From the IMG/VR virus record IMGVR_UViG_3300006916_000059, positions 1 through 54,234 of that record: a stretch of DNA of 54,234 nt, one strand, 5' to 3'. Below, one piece after another: positions 30,036-40,831 of this stretch. Position 1 is the stretch's first letter; each line of letters starts with the position of its first letter. The notes beneath the pieces are model-generated. The model ran no database searches. It was not told the DNA's origin and saw only the letters and a program-made list of their open reading frames with translations. A program made the position numbers and the translations under genes. The DNA is from a virus.

Positions 30036-33000
30036 TCAATATCCTCTAAAGGTATCGCTTTGCGCTATTGTCGGGTTGTTGTACCTTCTTACATTAACTG
30101 ATACATTGTGTATAACAAGTGATTGATACCCTGCATTATCATTACCCTGCGCCGGTTTTCTTTCAAAGGTTACTGTGAGAGTATTGTTAGCAGTAGAAGC
30201 ACCATCTAAGAATGTAGTTGGGAGAAGTATTACATTTGAGTTGTTTGAGCCTTGCGATATTATCTTTGTATTAGATATAGAAGAACCCGTTTCGCTACAA
30301 GTTACGGTAGTTGTCAATTCTGCATTTCCGCCACCTGAGACGCTTTCCAGAGATACACTCGCAAGGACAGATACATATCCTGTGCTTGCATCATTCGGAA
30401 CCCTTACATTCATGCTATGCGAATGTGTTTCTCCCTGCGCCCCTGCTTCTGGGTCGGAGATACCGGCTAATGTGAAACCTTCTGATGTTGCTATTGCAGA
30501 ACCAGACGAAGACATGGCACTATCAAGACCATCAATCGCCCTATCGAAAGACGATGCTTTACCTGTAGTTTTACTACCTAATACTCCCCATGTTGCGTTT
30601 GACGATGCTCTATCGGATGCAAAGTCAGCACGACCTTTCAGACCTCTACTTAGACTCTTTGCCATACTATTAGATGATAGACCTGCAAATTGTGATTGTT
30701 CATCTCTTACATTAGAAGAAGTTGATAACTGTTGTAAACCGCCTACACTACTACCCAAACCTCCTCCGAAAGGCGGTCTTGCTGGGCCAACGGGAGAAGG
30801 TGGGTTTCCGGGTCTTGGGGTGTTTTGTGGGTTATTGCGTTTAAACGCTCTTGTGAAATCGTAGTTGTAGTGACTCTCAACCTTTTCTAACTTTAGATTT
30901 ACCTTTTCATGTGAGTTTCCACTTTGTTGCCATATAATATCTCTTATTACCATAGTCTCACTGTCTAAATCAATATAATCGTCAGTGTATGTCAAAGTTG
31001 TTGCTGGGATGTAATTCAAATCGTCAACTATATGCAGTCTCGGTGCGTAAAATGCGGCTCTTTCATCTCCATGTGCGCCCATAATATCGAATCTTCTCAT
31101 ACCGAGAGGAAAGCAACTGTCATCATCAAAGGTGGAATAGGTTGTATCTCCATCTACATTGTGAGCGTTTTTCATTTTATTATTACCTCTAAATCGCAAA
31201 ACATCCCGAAGATAATCAATATCTACTGAAAATAATACTTTATGTGTTCCAGAAGTGTAAGACGCAGGTAGAGTTATTTCAAAATAACCATTACCGTCAA
31301 TCTCCACGCTTGCAGAGCCTTGTAAAGTAGAAGTTAATAGGGGAGGTCGTTCATTACCGACACCACCGCTTGTATCAACTACTTCATCGAAAGAGTAATC
31401 TAATGCGAATAATCTAAAGTTTGCTACATCAAAAGTAGCCCCAGAATCATAAGCAATAGCAAGTCTTATCTCATTACCCGTTGATTCACTAACTTTAGGT
31501 GTGTTTTTATCAATGTGGACTACTTGTACGGCATTTGTTAAACTGTTTGTACCATACCAAAAATAAGCAGAATCGGTTCTCCTGTGCGCTCTATTGTAAT
31601 AAGTAAAGGCATTTACAGTGCCAGCAACTGTTCCATCTATTTTGTAAACCGATAGACTGTAAGTAGTGCCACCTATGGTATGTGTTAAAGTATACCATGT
31701 ATTATTGCTATTCATAACAACCTGTGGGCCATATGTTCCACTATTATCGTAAGACCATTCATAGGTAGGGGGAGAAGAGGTAACTATTCTAATCAGACCC
31801 CCAGAGGCTAAACTTGCGCCAGCCGTAATACTACCTAAACCTGTATCATCGTCAGATACAATACCTAATCTCAATTGGTTATCCGTAGCCCAATCTTCCG
31901 CCGATGAACCATTATGAGTTGTAGCATACACTATACCTGTTGAAATATCTGTATCAGAAGTATAAGCATCAGTGTCTAAAGCATTTTGTATACCAAAGAA
32001 AGGTTGACCTCCTAAGTTATTACTCCACCAAGATAAACTGAATCTATTATCATAAGTTAGGTTTCTTGATACATCTGATACATAACCAAACCTACCACCA
32101 CTTGTCATTAAGTTTGATTCACCTGTATCTCTAATTACTTCTGCATCTACGCTAATTCTTGATGTGTTTTCTCTAAGATATTCTTGTTTTGCGATACTTA
32201 GTGCTTCTTCTCTATTGAATATATCTGGATAATTTAAAACTCTCCACCTTAAATCACTACCAGAAGGAGTTGGGTAGTCTGCGAAAGCAGAGTTTCCATT
32301 GTAGTAAACTCTTACATTTGTAATTTTACCTCCGGTTTGTGTTGCTAAGTTTGATGATTTTAAATTATTTCTTGTGAAAGAGTGATTGCTTGAGTAAGAC
32401 TCTCTGAAATCTAATCTGTTATCTCTTCCTATCAACCAAGAAAATGTCTTTAGATTTCCAGATAAACCATTACCTTCTTTTTCTTTCATATCATTTAGAA
32501 GATTCATAATAGTCTGCCCTCTTGCATCGTGAACAGAACCAAAGTTGTCAGAGTCTAACTCATTGGTTTTAGGGATGTTTGCTATATCTGAAATACACGG
32601 TAAAGAAGAATTTGAAGACCAATTATCTGTGAGAATCATTGATTGCATATATCTCATTTTATCAGACGCAAAGTATGTTCCAGAGTTAGGTGCTTTTACC
32701 AGACCTGTTAAATTTAACACAAGTCTAAAAGAAAACAAAGCGGCTGGAGAGTTAAATACTCTAACTTTATCAAAATTACCTTCAACATTTTCAGTTAAAA
32801 ACTCATTACTACCTATTTTTACATCACTTCCAGACGACCCAGCAGTTTCATCAACTTTCAATTGGTCTATAACATTCTTAGGCCCCGTAACTATTTCATA
32901 TTCTGTTATGAAGACACCTTCTAAAGAATCACCTACCCTACCTGCCGAATCGGTGCGGGTACTTTTGCTACCCCAAAAGAAGTAATAGTTTTTAGTTTCA

Positions 33001-36000
33001 GAGTCTCTACTTGCGCCACCTATGCACTGTATGACCCCATAACCACTTGATTCAAATTGGGATGCGTCTTGGACTACAATGTAATCTTCCCCAATATCTA
33101 TTTGTTGTAAAAGGACAGTACCATCATTAATGAATAAATTAGAGTTTGGGTGAGTGTTCATAAAGAAGGAACTATTAGTATTCTTATAATTCGCAGTAGC
33201 GTGTAAATAATAATTATCAATTAGATATGGGAAACCTTGAGTTGTTGTTTCGTAATCCCCAAAGTCTACAAGCCCACCACTTTCATATCCCGGTCTTCCA
33301 CCACAAGCATTAGTATTTAGATTCCAAAATCTTGATACATCAATAAGGCAGACTGCACCTCCTTTATCTTGCCAATTATGATATTGGTCAAAAGGTTCCT
33401 CGTTAGAACCACCTTCTAAATCAGCCCATGTAGAAGCAGAAAACGGTTCCGCCGTTGGGTCAAGAGACCATATATCCAAATCTTCTCCTATTTTCAAATC
33501 TGTAAATACATCAGCATCTCCGTTTTCATCAAATTGGTCTGCGAAACTCAAGGACACTTCATAATTCTGGGGAGTAGGTTGAATAAGACCAAAGTCTTGT
33601 TTGCGATAACCACCGTCTGCGTCTGCATTTCCGTCATTTCTCATATCAGCCCAAAGAGCAAAACAATGCTTGTAGCCATTACTTTCATCAACCTTTCTTA
33701 AACTATAAATGGTGTGTTCTCTAAGCCATTCTCTTTTAATGCCTTTAACTCCAGATATAGTTGAAGTGCCATATCGGACTTTTGCTACAGTGCTTGTGCT
33801 TGAATCTGGGTCAAAGTCGGTAGAACCTACTCGTAGTAGAGTAGCACTGATTCCATCTGGGTCTTCATAATGTCTACTAATTCCTTGATTCCAATTTGAC
33901 TCCCCTCTACTCTTTGCCTTTAGATACGCAAAAGAATTGTTTGTGTTGGGGAAATCAGAAACTTTCCATGCTTTATATTTAGTGCTTGATGCTTGGACTG
34001 CTACCATAAACACACCATTTAACTCTTCTTGATAAAAACCTGTATGGACTACTATTTGACCATCATCGAGACTATGAGCAGAAGATGTTGTAAACTCTTC
34101 ACTTGTTTTACTGTAGGTAACAGTGTGGTTGCTATTAGGTTCTGTTATTGTATCTGCAATAATATACTGATGGTCTCCTGTCTCTTTATCAACTAAATCA
34201 ATAATAAACTCTCTAAGCCTATTTGCTTTGATATGATACCACATAGCGGGGTCTGTAACACCAAAGTTAGTAGTTGATGTAGTCAAATCATTTTGCAGAG
34301 TGTCAACACTTACAGTGCCGTCACTATTCCAACCATAAAGACTATTTAGCACCGAACCTTGAGTAGAGTTAAAAGGTCTATCTAAGAATGAGCCTTTACC
34401 ATGTCTCCAATAAGGTTTAGCCGCTATAACACCAAACTGTGCTTTGAACCAAATAGATGTAGGTAAGTCTCTCATCCATCTTGCGTGTAGATTGCGATAT
34501 TTCGACCTTATCTGTGGTAATTGAAGATTTATTGTATTTTGTTTGTAAAGAACGGCTGGAGTTTTAGGATATGATTTTGAATCGTAGCCGTTAATTACGC
34601 TTAAGTCATAAGCCATAGCATCACTACCAGACACACTCTGATTGTTATTGACTGCATAAGGCCACCTTTCTACTAATACATGTAAAGTAGTAGATGTTGG
34701 AACTGCTATAACCTTTAGAGGTCTTGCGGTAAAATGCTGAAATACGCTTGCACCTATGCTAATTCCAACGGGGAAACAAAACTCGTCACCTAAAGAAAGA
34801 TTATGGGCGGAAGAAGTTGTGATTTCAATCAATGTTTTTCCTTCATAATCAGAGTTTAAAGACTTTAGATTTGAGGCTTCAAACATCTGGTCGTCTGTAT
34901 CTGCGCCGGTAGTATCTGTGGTTCTTATTCTAACAAACCATGTATCTTCTTCGGTAGAGTTATCTTTAATCAAATACATCTGATTTACTGTATAGGTTCC
35001 GTCAACAGTAGTGCCTTTGACAACAATCGTATCTCCATCCTGTATATTACCATAAGTGTCAATGTGCAACATAGGGGATGGTGTGCCTGTATATATTCTA
35101 TCATCAAACTTTAAAATAAACTCTCTATCAACTTGTTTAGGATGATGCCCCATAATGTGCAACACATCGTCACCTTCCCATTCGTCTTCAACATTGTTTG
35201 GCCCATCTTCGTCTTCGTTGATATATATCTGAATCGCAGAACCAGAATACAAAGAACATCTTCCGTTTGCTATTGGACTCATACCCACTGAATAGGTATC
35301 TGTATCATACCTACTGAAACCTAACTCCGTTCCCTTTGCCCCCATATTTCCGCTACCCATCAATAAAGAATCGGAAATAGCAGTAGTTTCATCTATTCTC
35401 TTCTCAACAAGAGAAGCCATAGAAAGGTGATTACTTAGGCTTATGAAAGCATTTTGACCTAACTCCCATATAGGCAAGGTTCTATCTAATATGCTAAGTG
35501 AATCTCTTGCAGTTATACTTGTTTTTAGTGTCTGTGTTTTAGTGTCTTGTCTATGGTCTACTGATTCAATAGTGCCTTGCCAAATAGGTCTATCTTCATT
35601 GTTTAAAAACATAAATAGTTTCCATTCTGTTGTAGCGACTCCTGTTGTTAGAGGGGCTAATGTGTAAGAATTGTCATCGTCTAAAACATCTATTTTCAAT
35701 ATGCTAATTTTGTTTGCGCCGGTTGACATATTGAAGGAAGTTACGGGGTTGGGGATTGTTCCATCAAACTTGTTTGTAAGAGGGATTGCTACTGCGGCTC
35801 TATCTATCATTGTCACTATATTAGCATAGTAGGTAGAATTAAAACTCCAATTAGCATCTAAAGACCACCCGTAAGAAGTAGTCTTATCTACTGCTACATT
35901 GATAGTGCCATTAGCAAAAGATGTAGTGCTTCCATTTGAATATGCTCTCCAAGTATTAGCAACAAAGTCTGGAACTACTTCAATATCGCACCACGCCTCT

Positions 36001-37097
36001 ACTTCCGGTTGCTCATCTGGAAAACCATTAGCAAATCGAGTAAATGCAGTATCTACTCCTAAATCTGCTAATGTTATTGGAACTGTCATCAAAGCAGTAG
36101 TATCATCAAAATCATCATTAGATTTATTGTATGTTGTTGTAGATTTGTAACCTATTTTAAGTGTATAATCCCAATCAGTATCTGTTATTACTTTGTGAAC
36201 AGCAATTCGCAAATGAAAACTTTCTCCTATTCCTTTGAATCTAAGTGGCCCATCGTAAGTTATTACTCTCTCTGTTCCAGATGTAACCGTAGGAGTAGGA
36301 TTACCAGAACCCTTTGCCACATACATATTATTGATAAAAAATACATTTTTAGAAGGACTTTTTATTTCATGGCTGATAAAGGTAGGTCTGTTATCAGTAG
36401 AGTCTGTGTTAGGGCTTTCAGCAACATAAACACTTGCGAAAGAAATAGTATTTAGATTACCATCTGCCGAATCGTGGGATGGGTAGCCAGAGGTCTGCCT
36501 ACCTGTCTGTAAAAAGGATATTGGGGAACCAGCATACTTATCTAAAACATTTGCTGATATTTCGATGTCTGGGTTTGAAATAGGTGAAACACCCCAACTA
36601 AAATCCATTTCACCAAGAGGACAGTAGTATTTCCCGTTAGAATCATGGCCGTTAAAAAAAGCAAGATATGAATCTCCGGCAGAACCTTTAAGCCTCTGCC
36701 TATTTCCTAAAACAGAGTTAGGCACTTTAGGTTTTGCTTGCGAAAATGTTCTTGTGGTATTATCTCTTGTTTCATCATATTTTAACCATTGAGATATACT
36801 ACCATTATGAGTAAGTTTATCATCGTCACTACCACCTAATTGTTGATATTCAGTAGTGTAATCGTAAGTAGGTTCGCCCGATAGGTAAATGCCTGTTCTT
36901 TTTCTTTCTGGGAATGAATATTTAAATTTTGGATTTAGTCTTGCGTTTTCTCCAATTGCAGAACCAAAGTGGGTTTTAGTATGGTCTAATGTTCTTACAT
37001 TAGCATCATTTAAATCATCTGCTACTGCTCTTGAAGATGAAAAATCATCATAGTAGCCACCTACCCAGAAATTGTATAATGTATTTACCTGCTTCAT
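30036..37097 (-). CDS. Giant tail hub/baseplate protein
   Basis: 2353 residues, the largest gene, last in the late operon. It follows the tape measure gene by an ATGA overlap, the usual place for distal-tail and hub proteins. The part around residue 1550 (FSWLIGRDNRLDFRESYSS, then EEALSIAKQEYL) resembles the gp27/late-control-D hub fold. Residues about 1690-1850 look like a LamG/concanavalin-like beta sandwich, and a Pro/Gly hinge near 2100 leads to a C-terminal beta domain. I infer that it forms the baseplate and carries carbohydrate- or receptor-binding domains. No enzymatic motif was seen. Confidence 0.7.
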   Translation of the reverse strand: MKQVNTLYNFWVGGYYDDFSSSRAVADDLNDANVRTLDHTKTHFGSAIGENARLNPKFKYSFPERKRTGIYLSGEPTYDYTTEYQQLGGSDDDKLTHNGSISQWLKYDETRDNTTRTFSQAKPKVPNSVLGNRQRLKGSAGDSYLAFFNGHDSNGKYYCPLGEMDFSWGVSPISNPDIEISANVLDKYAGSPISFLQTGRQTSGYPSHDSADGNLNTISFASVYVAESPNTDSTDNRPTFISHEIKSPSKNVFFINNMYVAKGSGNPTPTVTSGTERVITYDGPLRFKGIGESFHLRIAVHKVITDTDWDYTLKIGYKSTTTYNKSNDDFDDTTALMTVPITLADLGVDTAFTRFANGFPDEQPEVEAWCDIEVVPDFVANTWRAYSNGSTTSFANGTINVAVDKTTSYGWSLDANWSFNSTYYANIVTMIDRAAVAIPLTNKFDGTIPNPVTSFNMSTGANKISILKIDVLDDDNSYTLAPLTTGVATTEWKLFMFLNNEDRPIWQGTIESVDHRQDTKTQTLKTSITARDSLSILDRTLPIWELGQNAFISLSNHLSMASLVEKRIDETTAISDSLLMGSGNMGAKGTELGFSRYDTDTYSVGMSPIANGRCSLYSGSAIQIYINEDEDGPNNVEDEWEGDDVLHIMGHHPKQVDREFILKFDDRIYTGTPSPMLHIDTYGNIQDGDTIVVKGTTVDGTYTVNQMYLIKDNSTEEDTWFVRIRTTDTTGADTDDQMFEASNLKSLNSDYEGKTLIEITTSSAHNLSLGDEFCFPVGISIGASVFQHFTARPLKVIAVPTSTTLHVLVERWPYAVNNNQSVSGSDAMAYDLSVINGYDSKSYPKTPAVLYKQNTINLQLPQIRSKYRNLHARWMRDLPTSIWFKAQFGVIAAKPYWRHGKGSFLDRPFNSTQGSVLNSLYGWNSDGTVSVDTLQNDLTTSTTNFGVTDPAMWYHIKANRLREFIIDLVDKETGDHQYIIADTITEPNSNHTVTYSKTSEEFTTSSAHSLDDGQIVVHTGFYQEELNGVFMVAVQASSTKYKAWKVSDFPNTNNSFAYLKAKSRGESNWNQGISRHYEDPDGISATLLRVGSTDFDPDSSTSTVAKVRYGTSTISGVKGIKREWLREHTIYSLRKVDESNGYKHCFALWADMRNDGNADADGGYRKQDFGLIQPTPQNYEVSLSFADQFDENGDADVFTDLKIGEDLDIWSLDPTAEPFSASTWADLEGGSNEEPFDQYHNWQDKGGAVCLIDVSRFWNLNTNACGGRPGYESGGLVDFGDYETTTQGFPYLIDNYYLHATANYKNTNSSFFMNTHPNSNLFINDGTVLLQQIDIGEDYIVVQDASQFESSGYGVIQCIGGASRDSETKNYYFFWGSKSTRTDSAGRVGDSLEGVFITEYEIVTGPKNVIDQLKVDETAGSSGSDVKIGSNEFLTENVEGNFDKVRVFNSPAALFSFRLVLNLTGLVKAPNSGTYFASDKMRYMQSMILTDNWSSNSSLPCISDIANIPKTNELDSDNFGSVHDARGQTIMNLLNDMKEKEGNGLSGNLKTFSWLIGRDNRLDFRESYSSNHSFTRNNLKSSNLATQTGGKITNVRVYYNGNSAFADYPTPSGSDLRWRVLNYPDIFNREEALSIAKQEYLRENTSRISVDAEVIRDTGESNLMTSGGRFGYVSDVSRNLTYDNRFSLSWWSNNLGGQPFFGIQNALDTDAYTSDTDISTGIVYATTHNGSSAEDWATDNQLRLGIVSDDDTGLGSITAGASLASGGLIRIVTSSPPTYEWSYDNSGTYGPQVVMNSNNTWYTLTHTIGGTTYSLSVYKIDGTVAGTVNAFTYYNRAHRRTDSAYFWYGTNSLTNAVQVVHIDKNTPKVSESTGNEIRLAIAYDSGATFDVANFRLFALDYSFDEVVDTSGGVGNERPPLLTSTLQGSASVEIDGNGYFEITLPASYTSGTHKVLFSVDIDYLRDVLRFRGNNKMKNAHNVDGDTTYSTFDDDSCFPLGMRRFDIMGAHGDERAAFYAPRLHIVDDLNYIPATTLTYTDDYIDLDSETMVIRDIIWQQSGNSHEKVNLKLEKVESHYNYDFTRAFKRNNPQNTPRPGNPPSPVGPARPPFGGGLGSSVGGLQQLSTSSNVRDEQSQFAGLSSNSMAKSLSRGLKGRADFASDRASSNATWGVLGSKTTGKASSFDRAIDGLDSAMSSSGSAIATSEGFTLAGISDPEAGAQGETHSHSMNVRVPNDASTGYVSVLASVSLESVSGGGNAELTTTVTCSETGSSISNTKIISQGSNNSNVILLPTTFLDGASTANNTLTVTFERKPAQGNDNAGYQSLVIHNVSVNVRRYNNPTIAQSDTFRGY

Positions 37098-40000
37098 ATT
37101 GGAACACCTTGCGCTCTTAACTCTGCTGTCACTCCTTGTGTCACTTGCTCAACCATCTCTGGTAGCGTCATTCCATTAAAGTTGTTAGTCTGTATCAACT
37201 CTACTTTATGCAAAAGGCTTTCTACTCCGCCTTGTGTGATTTGTTTGTAAATAGCACCTGTGAAGTTTGACCTCTCTCCAAAGAATAATTCTTCTCTTGC
37301 ATTCGCAAACTCATTCTGTTGTTGAGTTAAAGTATCATAAAATTGCTTATGAGAATCTGCTAAATCGTCTTGACCATCTTTTTCAACTTTCAAAAGACTT
37401 TCATAATATTCTTTTGTAAACTCATCTCCGTCTGCAAAGTAAGCGTTTCTAATGCTTGCCAACTCTTTATTGTAAACCTTTTGAGCCTCATTAAGTGCTT
37501 CATTTCCATCAGCAAACTCGCTGAAAATATCTTCATAATATCCTTCAAAAGAAGCAACTTCTTTTAAGGCCCCTTCTGGTGTAACATAACCTACTGTATA
37601 TACTTCTCCATACTTAACTTCCATACCTGCAATTCTTTTTGTAAGTTCTTTTTCTGTAAGAACCAAACTATCTAACATTTGTTGACCCATATCAAAATCT
37701 GCATTACTAAGAAAATCTTGCGCTTCGGTAATAGCACTCACTTGTTGTTCGACAACTGACAACTTTGATATTTGGTCTTCGTAAGCGTTAGCAGTAGCAA
37801 CATCTCCTCTTTTTACTGCTGCTTCATGAGCCTGTTCAAATCGTAATCTTCTTGTATGAATATCGTCTAAAGTCTGTTGTGCTAATTCAGCATTTTGCTT
37901 TAAGTCGTTGAAAGACATATCAAAGACTCCTGTCAACACCGCTTCTTGCCCTGCCGTACCAGATAATTCTGCTAAAATCGCAGAAGTCCTATTTAATTCA
38001 TCATTAAGACCTCCTAAATTATCAAGGTCGCTATTGAAATTGTCACCAAAAATACTGTCAAATAATTCAAAACCAAGATAAGCACCTAATGTTACAAGTG
38101 CGCCTGTTATGGCAGTAAGACCACCCGTAGACATATGTAGAGCCATTCCCATACTCTTTATACCCTTAGTCATTTTGATAATAGCGGGAATTGCTTGACT
38201 TAACATCATTAAACTCATAGTATACATAGTAGCACTCATTTGTTTACTACCGTCTACAATCATAGGGAAGAGTAAAGAGAATCCCATCAAAGTCTTTTGT
38301 GTGGTTTTTAAATACATATTTCCTTCTATCATAGCAGCATGAGAAGCCTTCATGCTCTGCGTAAAGGACATTGTAGAAGCACCTGCCTTTTTCTGTGCTA
38401 CTGCTAATTGCTCATCTGCCGTAATGACTTGAGTTATTGCTATTCTTTCTTGATTTAAAGTCATTATATTTTCTCTTGTTTTTGCTATTTTTTCATCAAT
38501 AGCAACTGTTGTCTTTCCTTTTGATAATAACTCTGCCCTTTCTGTTTGAAGAACCATTAGACGATGCCTTGCTTCTTCTTGAAGAGATAATAAATCTGCT
38601 TGTCTGGTAGTTAATCTCTTAAGTGTCTTAGAGTCTAATTGTTCTGATAACACCACTTCATTTGCCATAGCATTTGCGTGTGCAGTAAGAGATTGGTTTA
38701 TTTTTTCTTGTAGACCAAGACTTTGAAACATTGTTGTTATGCTTCTTTTGTCTATTACTTCTCTTGTGGCTTTAGTAGCAATAAGTTGCTGACTTATTTG
38801 TTTTTCAAATATAAGGTCGTTATTAGCGATTCTTTGATTTGTCATAGATTGACCTCTCAAAGCAATATTCTTCTGTAGTTGATTTCCTTGACTTCTTAAA
38901 GCACCAGAAAGTTTTCTTAATGCTTTTTCTGCTTCTCCAGCCGACTGTGCTTCCTGTAAAGCAAGGAGAGCATCTTCCTTCTTTGCTCTTATATTCCTTA
39001 TTTTTTCTTCCAAAGCCCCTCTTTCTGCCTGTCTTTTTCTAACTAAAGCATTCGCAGATGATAAAACAGATTGTTGTTCTCTGTTAAGAGCAGTAGCACT
39101 TCTGAAAGTAGTCAATATACCTTTTTCATTCGCAAGATTTTCTAATGTTCTTGCGTCATACAATTTCTTGTATTCCATAGCCTCTATTCTTGTTTTATTG
39201 ATTGCATCCGGTCTTGATGCTTGGTATGCTTTGAATGCAACTGTAATACCTACAACTCTAAGGGCTAATTCTGCCAGAGGTTGAATTAATTGTTGATAAG
39301 CGTTTGAGGCTGCTATTACATTACCTGCTACCTTATCCATACCGGGAATTTCAAGAACCGTTTTTGCACCCTTTAAGAATGTCTCTTGCGCTCTATATGA
39401 AGTCATATATGCTTCTGCTAAATCCTCCCCTATCGCTACCTTCATGTCATTTATCTTTGCTTCCATTTGCGTTGCTTGGAAAACGGCAGATTTTGTTTTA
39501 TTTTCAAACTCTTCAATAGCGGGATAAAGTGTGTTGAAAGCATCAGTTTGCATCTGTGTTAGACGATGTTGATTTTCCATTATCTTTAGGAATTTGATAT
39601 AGTGACGGGAACCAGCAATACTTACTGCTAATGCTCTTTTTTCCTCTGCCGACATAGCATTATAGGCTGGAGTTATTCTTTCTATTACATCAGTTAATTT
39701 TAATTGCGCTACTCCTTGAGCATCAAGACCCGGAATTAATTCAGCAATAGCCTTTGTTGCTTCGTTATTTGCATTTCCGAGACGCTGATAAATCATACGC
39801 AGACCTGTTCCCGCCCTGCTTACTTCTTCACCTGTTTCAAGTAGCAAAGCAGACATAGCGGCCATATCACCAATTGACTCACCTGCAATATCCGCTTGAC
39901 TTGCGAATTGGTTAAGAACGAATGTAATATCTTCCATTGTAGCAACAGAAGTATTTTCAATTGTGTTAAGTTGGTTTAGGGCGTGTATTGATGCTTCTCT

Positions 40001-40552
40001 TACAAGATTAGCCTGTTGCTCTGCCGTTAAGTTATCATATTGGGCTTGAGTAAGACCGCCCATAAGGAATTGAGTTTGTTGTGCTAAAGCAATAAAACGA
40101 TTCATACCTAATTCGGTTTCCATTTCACCGACTTGAGCCATCAATAGACCCTGTCTTGTAGCCTCAATAACTGCAAGTTGGGAACCCAATACTGCCTTTA
40201 ACTGCGCCGTTCTTGCTGCAGCGGCTAAAGATTCAGCACCTGTAAATGCGAAAGCGTGACCCATTTCTTGTGCTGCTTCTGCGAATGCTCTAACTTCGCC
40301 TTCTCCGGCGTTATAGAATTTACGAACCCTTACAAATTGTTCTTCAAATTCAAAAAATGCCGCCGTAACACTATTTACGGCATCAATTATGTAAGATGTG
40401 CTTTCTGAAAAAGTGTCAGCGATACTACTTATTGTATCAAGAACAATCGCTTCTTGGACTACCATAGCGGCACGAGTATCACCAAGTAACTTCTCCGACT
40501 GTAATTGTCCTATTACATCGAAAAATACTCGTGCTGCACCTGCTTTTGCCAT
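37094..40552 (-). CDS. Tail tape measure protein
   Basis: 1152 residues. Long helical protein with an Ala/Gln-rich N-terminal third, coiled-coil middle and a hydrophobic stretch at about 755-835 (TLMGFSLLFPMIV, TMSLMMLSQAIPAI, GALVTLGAYLGF). This is the layout of TP901-type tape measures, which set tail length and help DNA entry. If about 1.5 Angstrom per residue holds, the tail would be near 170 nm, but that is a rule of thumb. Placed after the tail-assembly chaperones, as in siphoviruses. Confidence 0.9.
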   Translation of the reverse strand: MAKAGAARVFFDVIGQLQSEKLLGDTRAAMVVQEAIVLDTISSIADTFSESTSYIIDAVNSVTAAFFEFEEQFVRVRKFYNAGEGEVRAFAEAAQEMGHAFAFTGAESLAAAARTAQLKAVLGSQLAVIEATRQGLLMAQVGEMETELGMNRFIALAQQTQFLMGGLTQAQYDNLTAEQQANLVREASIHALNQLNTIENTSVATMEDITFVLNQFASQADIAGESIGDMAAMSALLLETGEEVSRAGTGLRMIYQRLGNANNEATKAIAELIPGLDAQGVAQLKLTDVIERITPAYNAMSAEEKRALAVSIAGSRHYIKFLKIMENQHRLTQMQTDAFNTLYPAIEEFENKTKSAVFQATQMEAKINDMKVAIGEDLAEAYMTSYRAQETFLKGAKTVLEIPGMDKVAGNVIAASNAYQQLIQPLAELALRVVGITVAFKAYQASRPDAINKTRIEAMEYKKLYDARTLENLANEKGILTTFRSATALNREQQSVLSSANALVRKRQAERGALEEKIRNIRAKKEDALLALQEAQSAGEAEKALRKLSGALRSQGNQLQKNIALRGQSMTNQRIANNDLIFEKQISQQLIATKATREVIDKRSITTMFQSLGLQEKINQSLTAHANAMANEVVLSEQLDSKTLKRLTTRQADLLSLQEEARHRLMVLQTERAELLSKGKTTVAIDEKIAKTRENIMTLNQERIAITQVITADEQLAVAQKKAGASTMSFTQSMKASHAAMIEGNMYLKTTQKTLMGFSLLFPMIVDGSKQMSATMYTMSLMMLSQAIPAIIKMTKGIKSMGMALHMSTGGLTAITGALVTLGAYLGFELFDSIFGDNFNSDLDNLGGLNDELNRTSAILAELSGTAGQEAVLTGVFDMSFNDLKQNAELAQQTLDDIHTRRLRFEQAHEAAVKRGDVATANAYEDQISKLSVVEQQVSAITEAQDFLSNADFDMGQQMLDSLVLTEKELTKRIAGMEVKYGEVYTVGYVTPEGALKEVASFEGYYEDIFSEFADGNEALNEAQKVYNKELASIRNAYFADGDEFTKEYYESLLKVEKDGQDDLADSHKQFYDTLTQQQNEFANAREELFFGERSNFTGAIYKQITQGGVESLLHKVELIQTNNFNGMTLPEMVEQVTQGVTAELRAQGVPI

Positions 40553-40831
40553 CTAATCACCAGCCCATTCTTTTAACATATTACCCATATCTTTTGGTTT
40601 TACTGTGGCTGAATCTGCTCTCCTTTGATTTCTTCTTGCTACTGCTTTTTTAGCATCTATCTTATTATCTTTTTCATCGTATTGTTCTTTTATTCTACTG
40701 CTAATTTCGAGTGCTATTTCTAAATCATAATCTAATTTTATCCATCCACCCTTACAATCGTATTTTTCAAACAAATCACTTGGTAAGACCCCTTTAAATG
40801 TTGAGCATAACATCGGCGCAACAGAGGTCAA
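40553..40831 (-). CDS. Tail assembly chaperone, downstream frame
   Basis: 92 codons from a TTG at 40831, which overlaps the stop of the upstream chaperone and has no SD. It is more likely read as the C-terminal part of a -1 frameshift product, like lambda G-T. The sequence has a helical part (LDYDLEIALEISSRIKEQYDEKDNK) and a Lys/Arg-rich tail. It would bind the tape measure during tail assembly. Confidence 0.75.
   Translation of the reverse strand: MTSVAPMLCSTFKGVLPSDLFEKYDCKGGWIKLDYDLEIALEISSRIKEQYDEKDNKIDAKKAVARRNQRRADSATVKPKDMGNMLKEWAGD

Noticed and set aside
29914-30126. 70-codon plus-strand frame after the XPF gene
   Set aside because: Runs through the junction inverted repeat and into the hub gene antisense; no SD or protein pattern.
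30175-30864. 229-codon plus-strand frame
   Set aside because: Antisense to the C-terminus of the 2353-residue hub gene; Pro/Leu-rich composition is that of a shadow frame.
32545-32985. 146-codon plus-strand frame
   Set aside because: Antisense to the hub gene; no neighbours on that strand and no SD.
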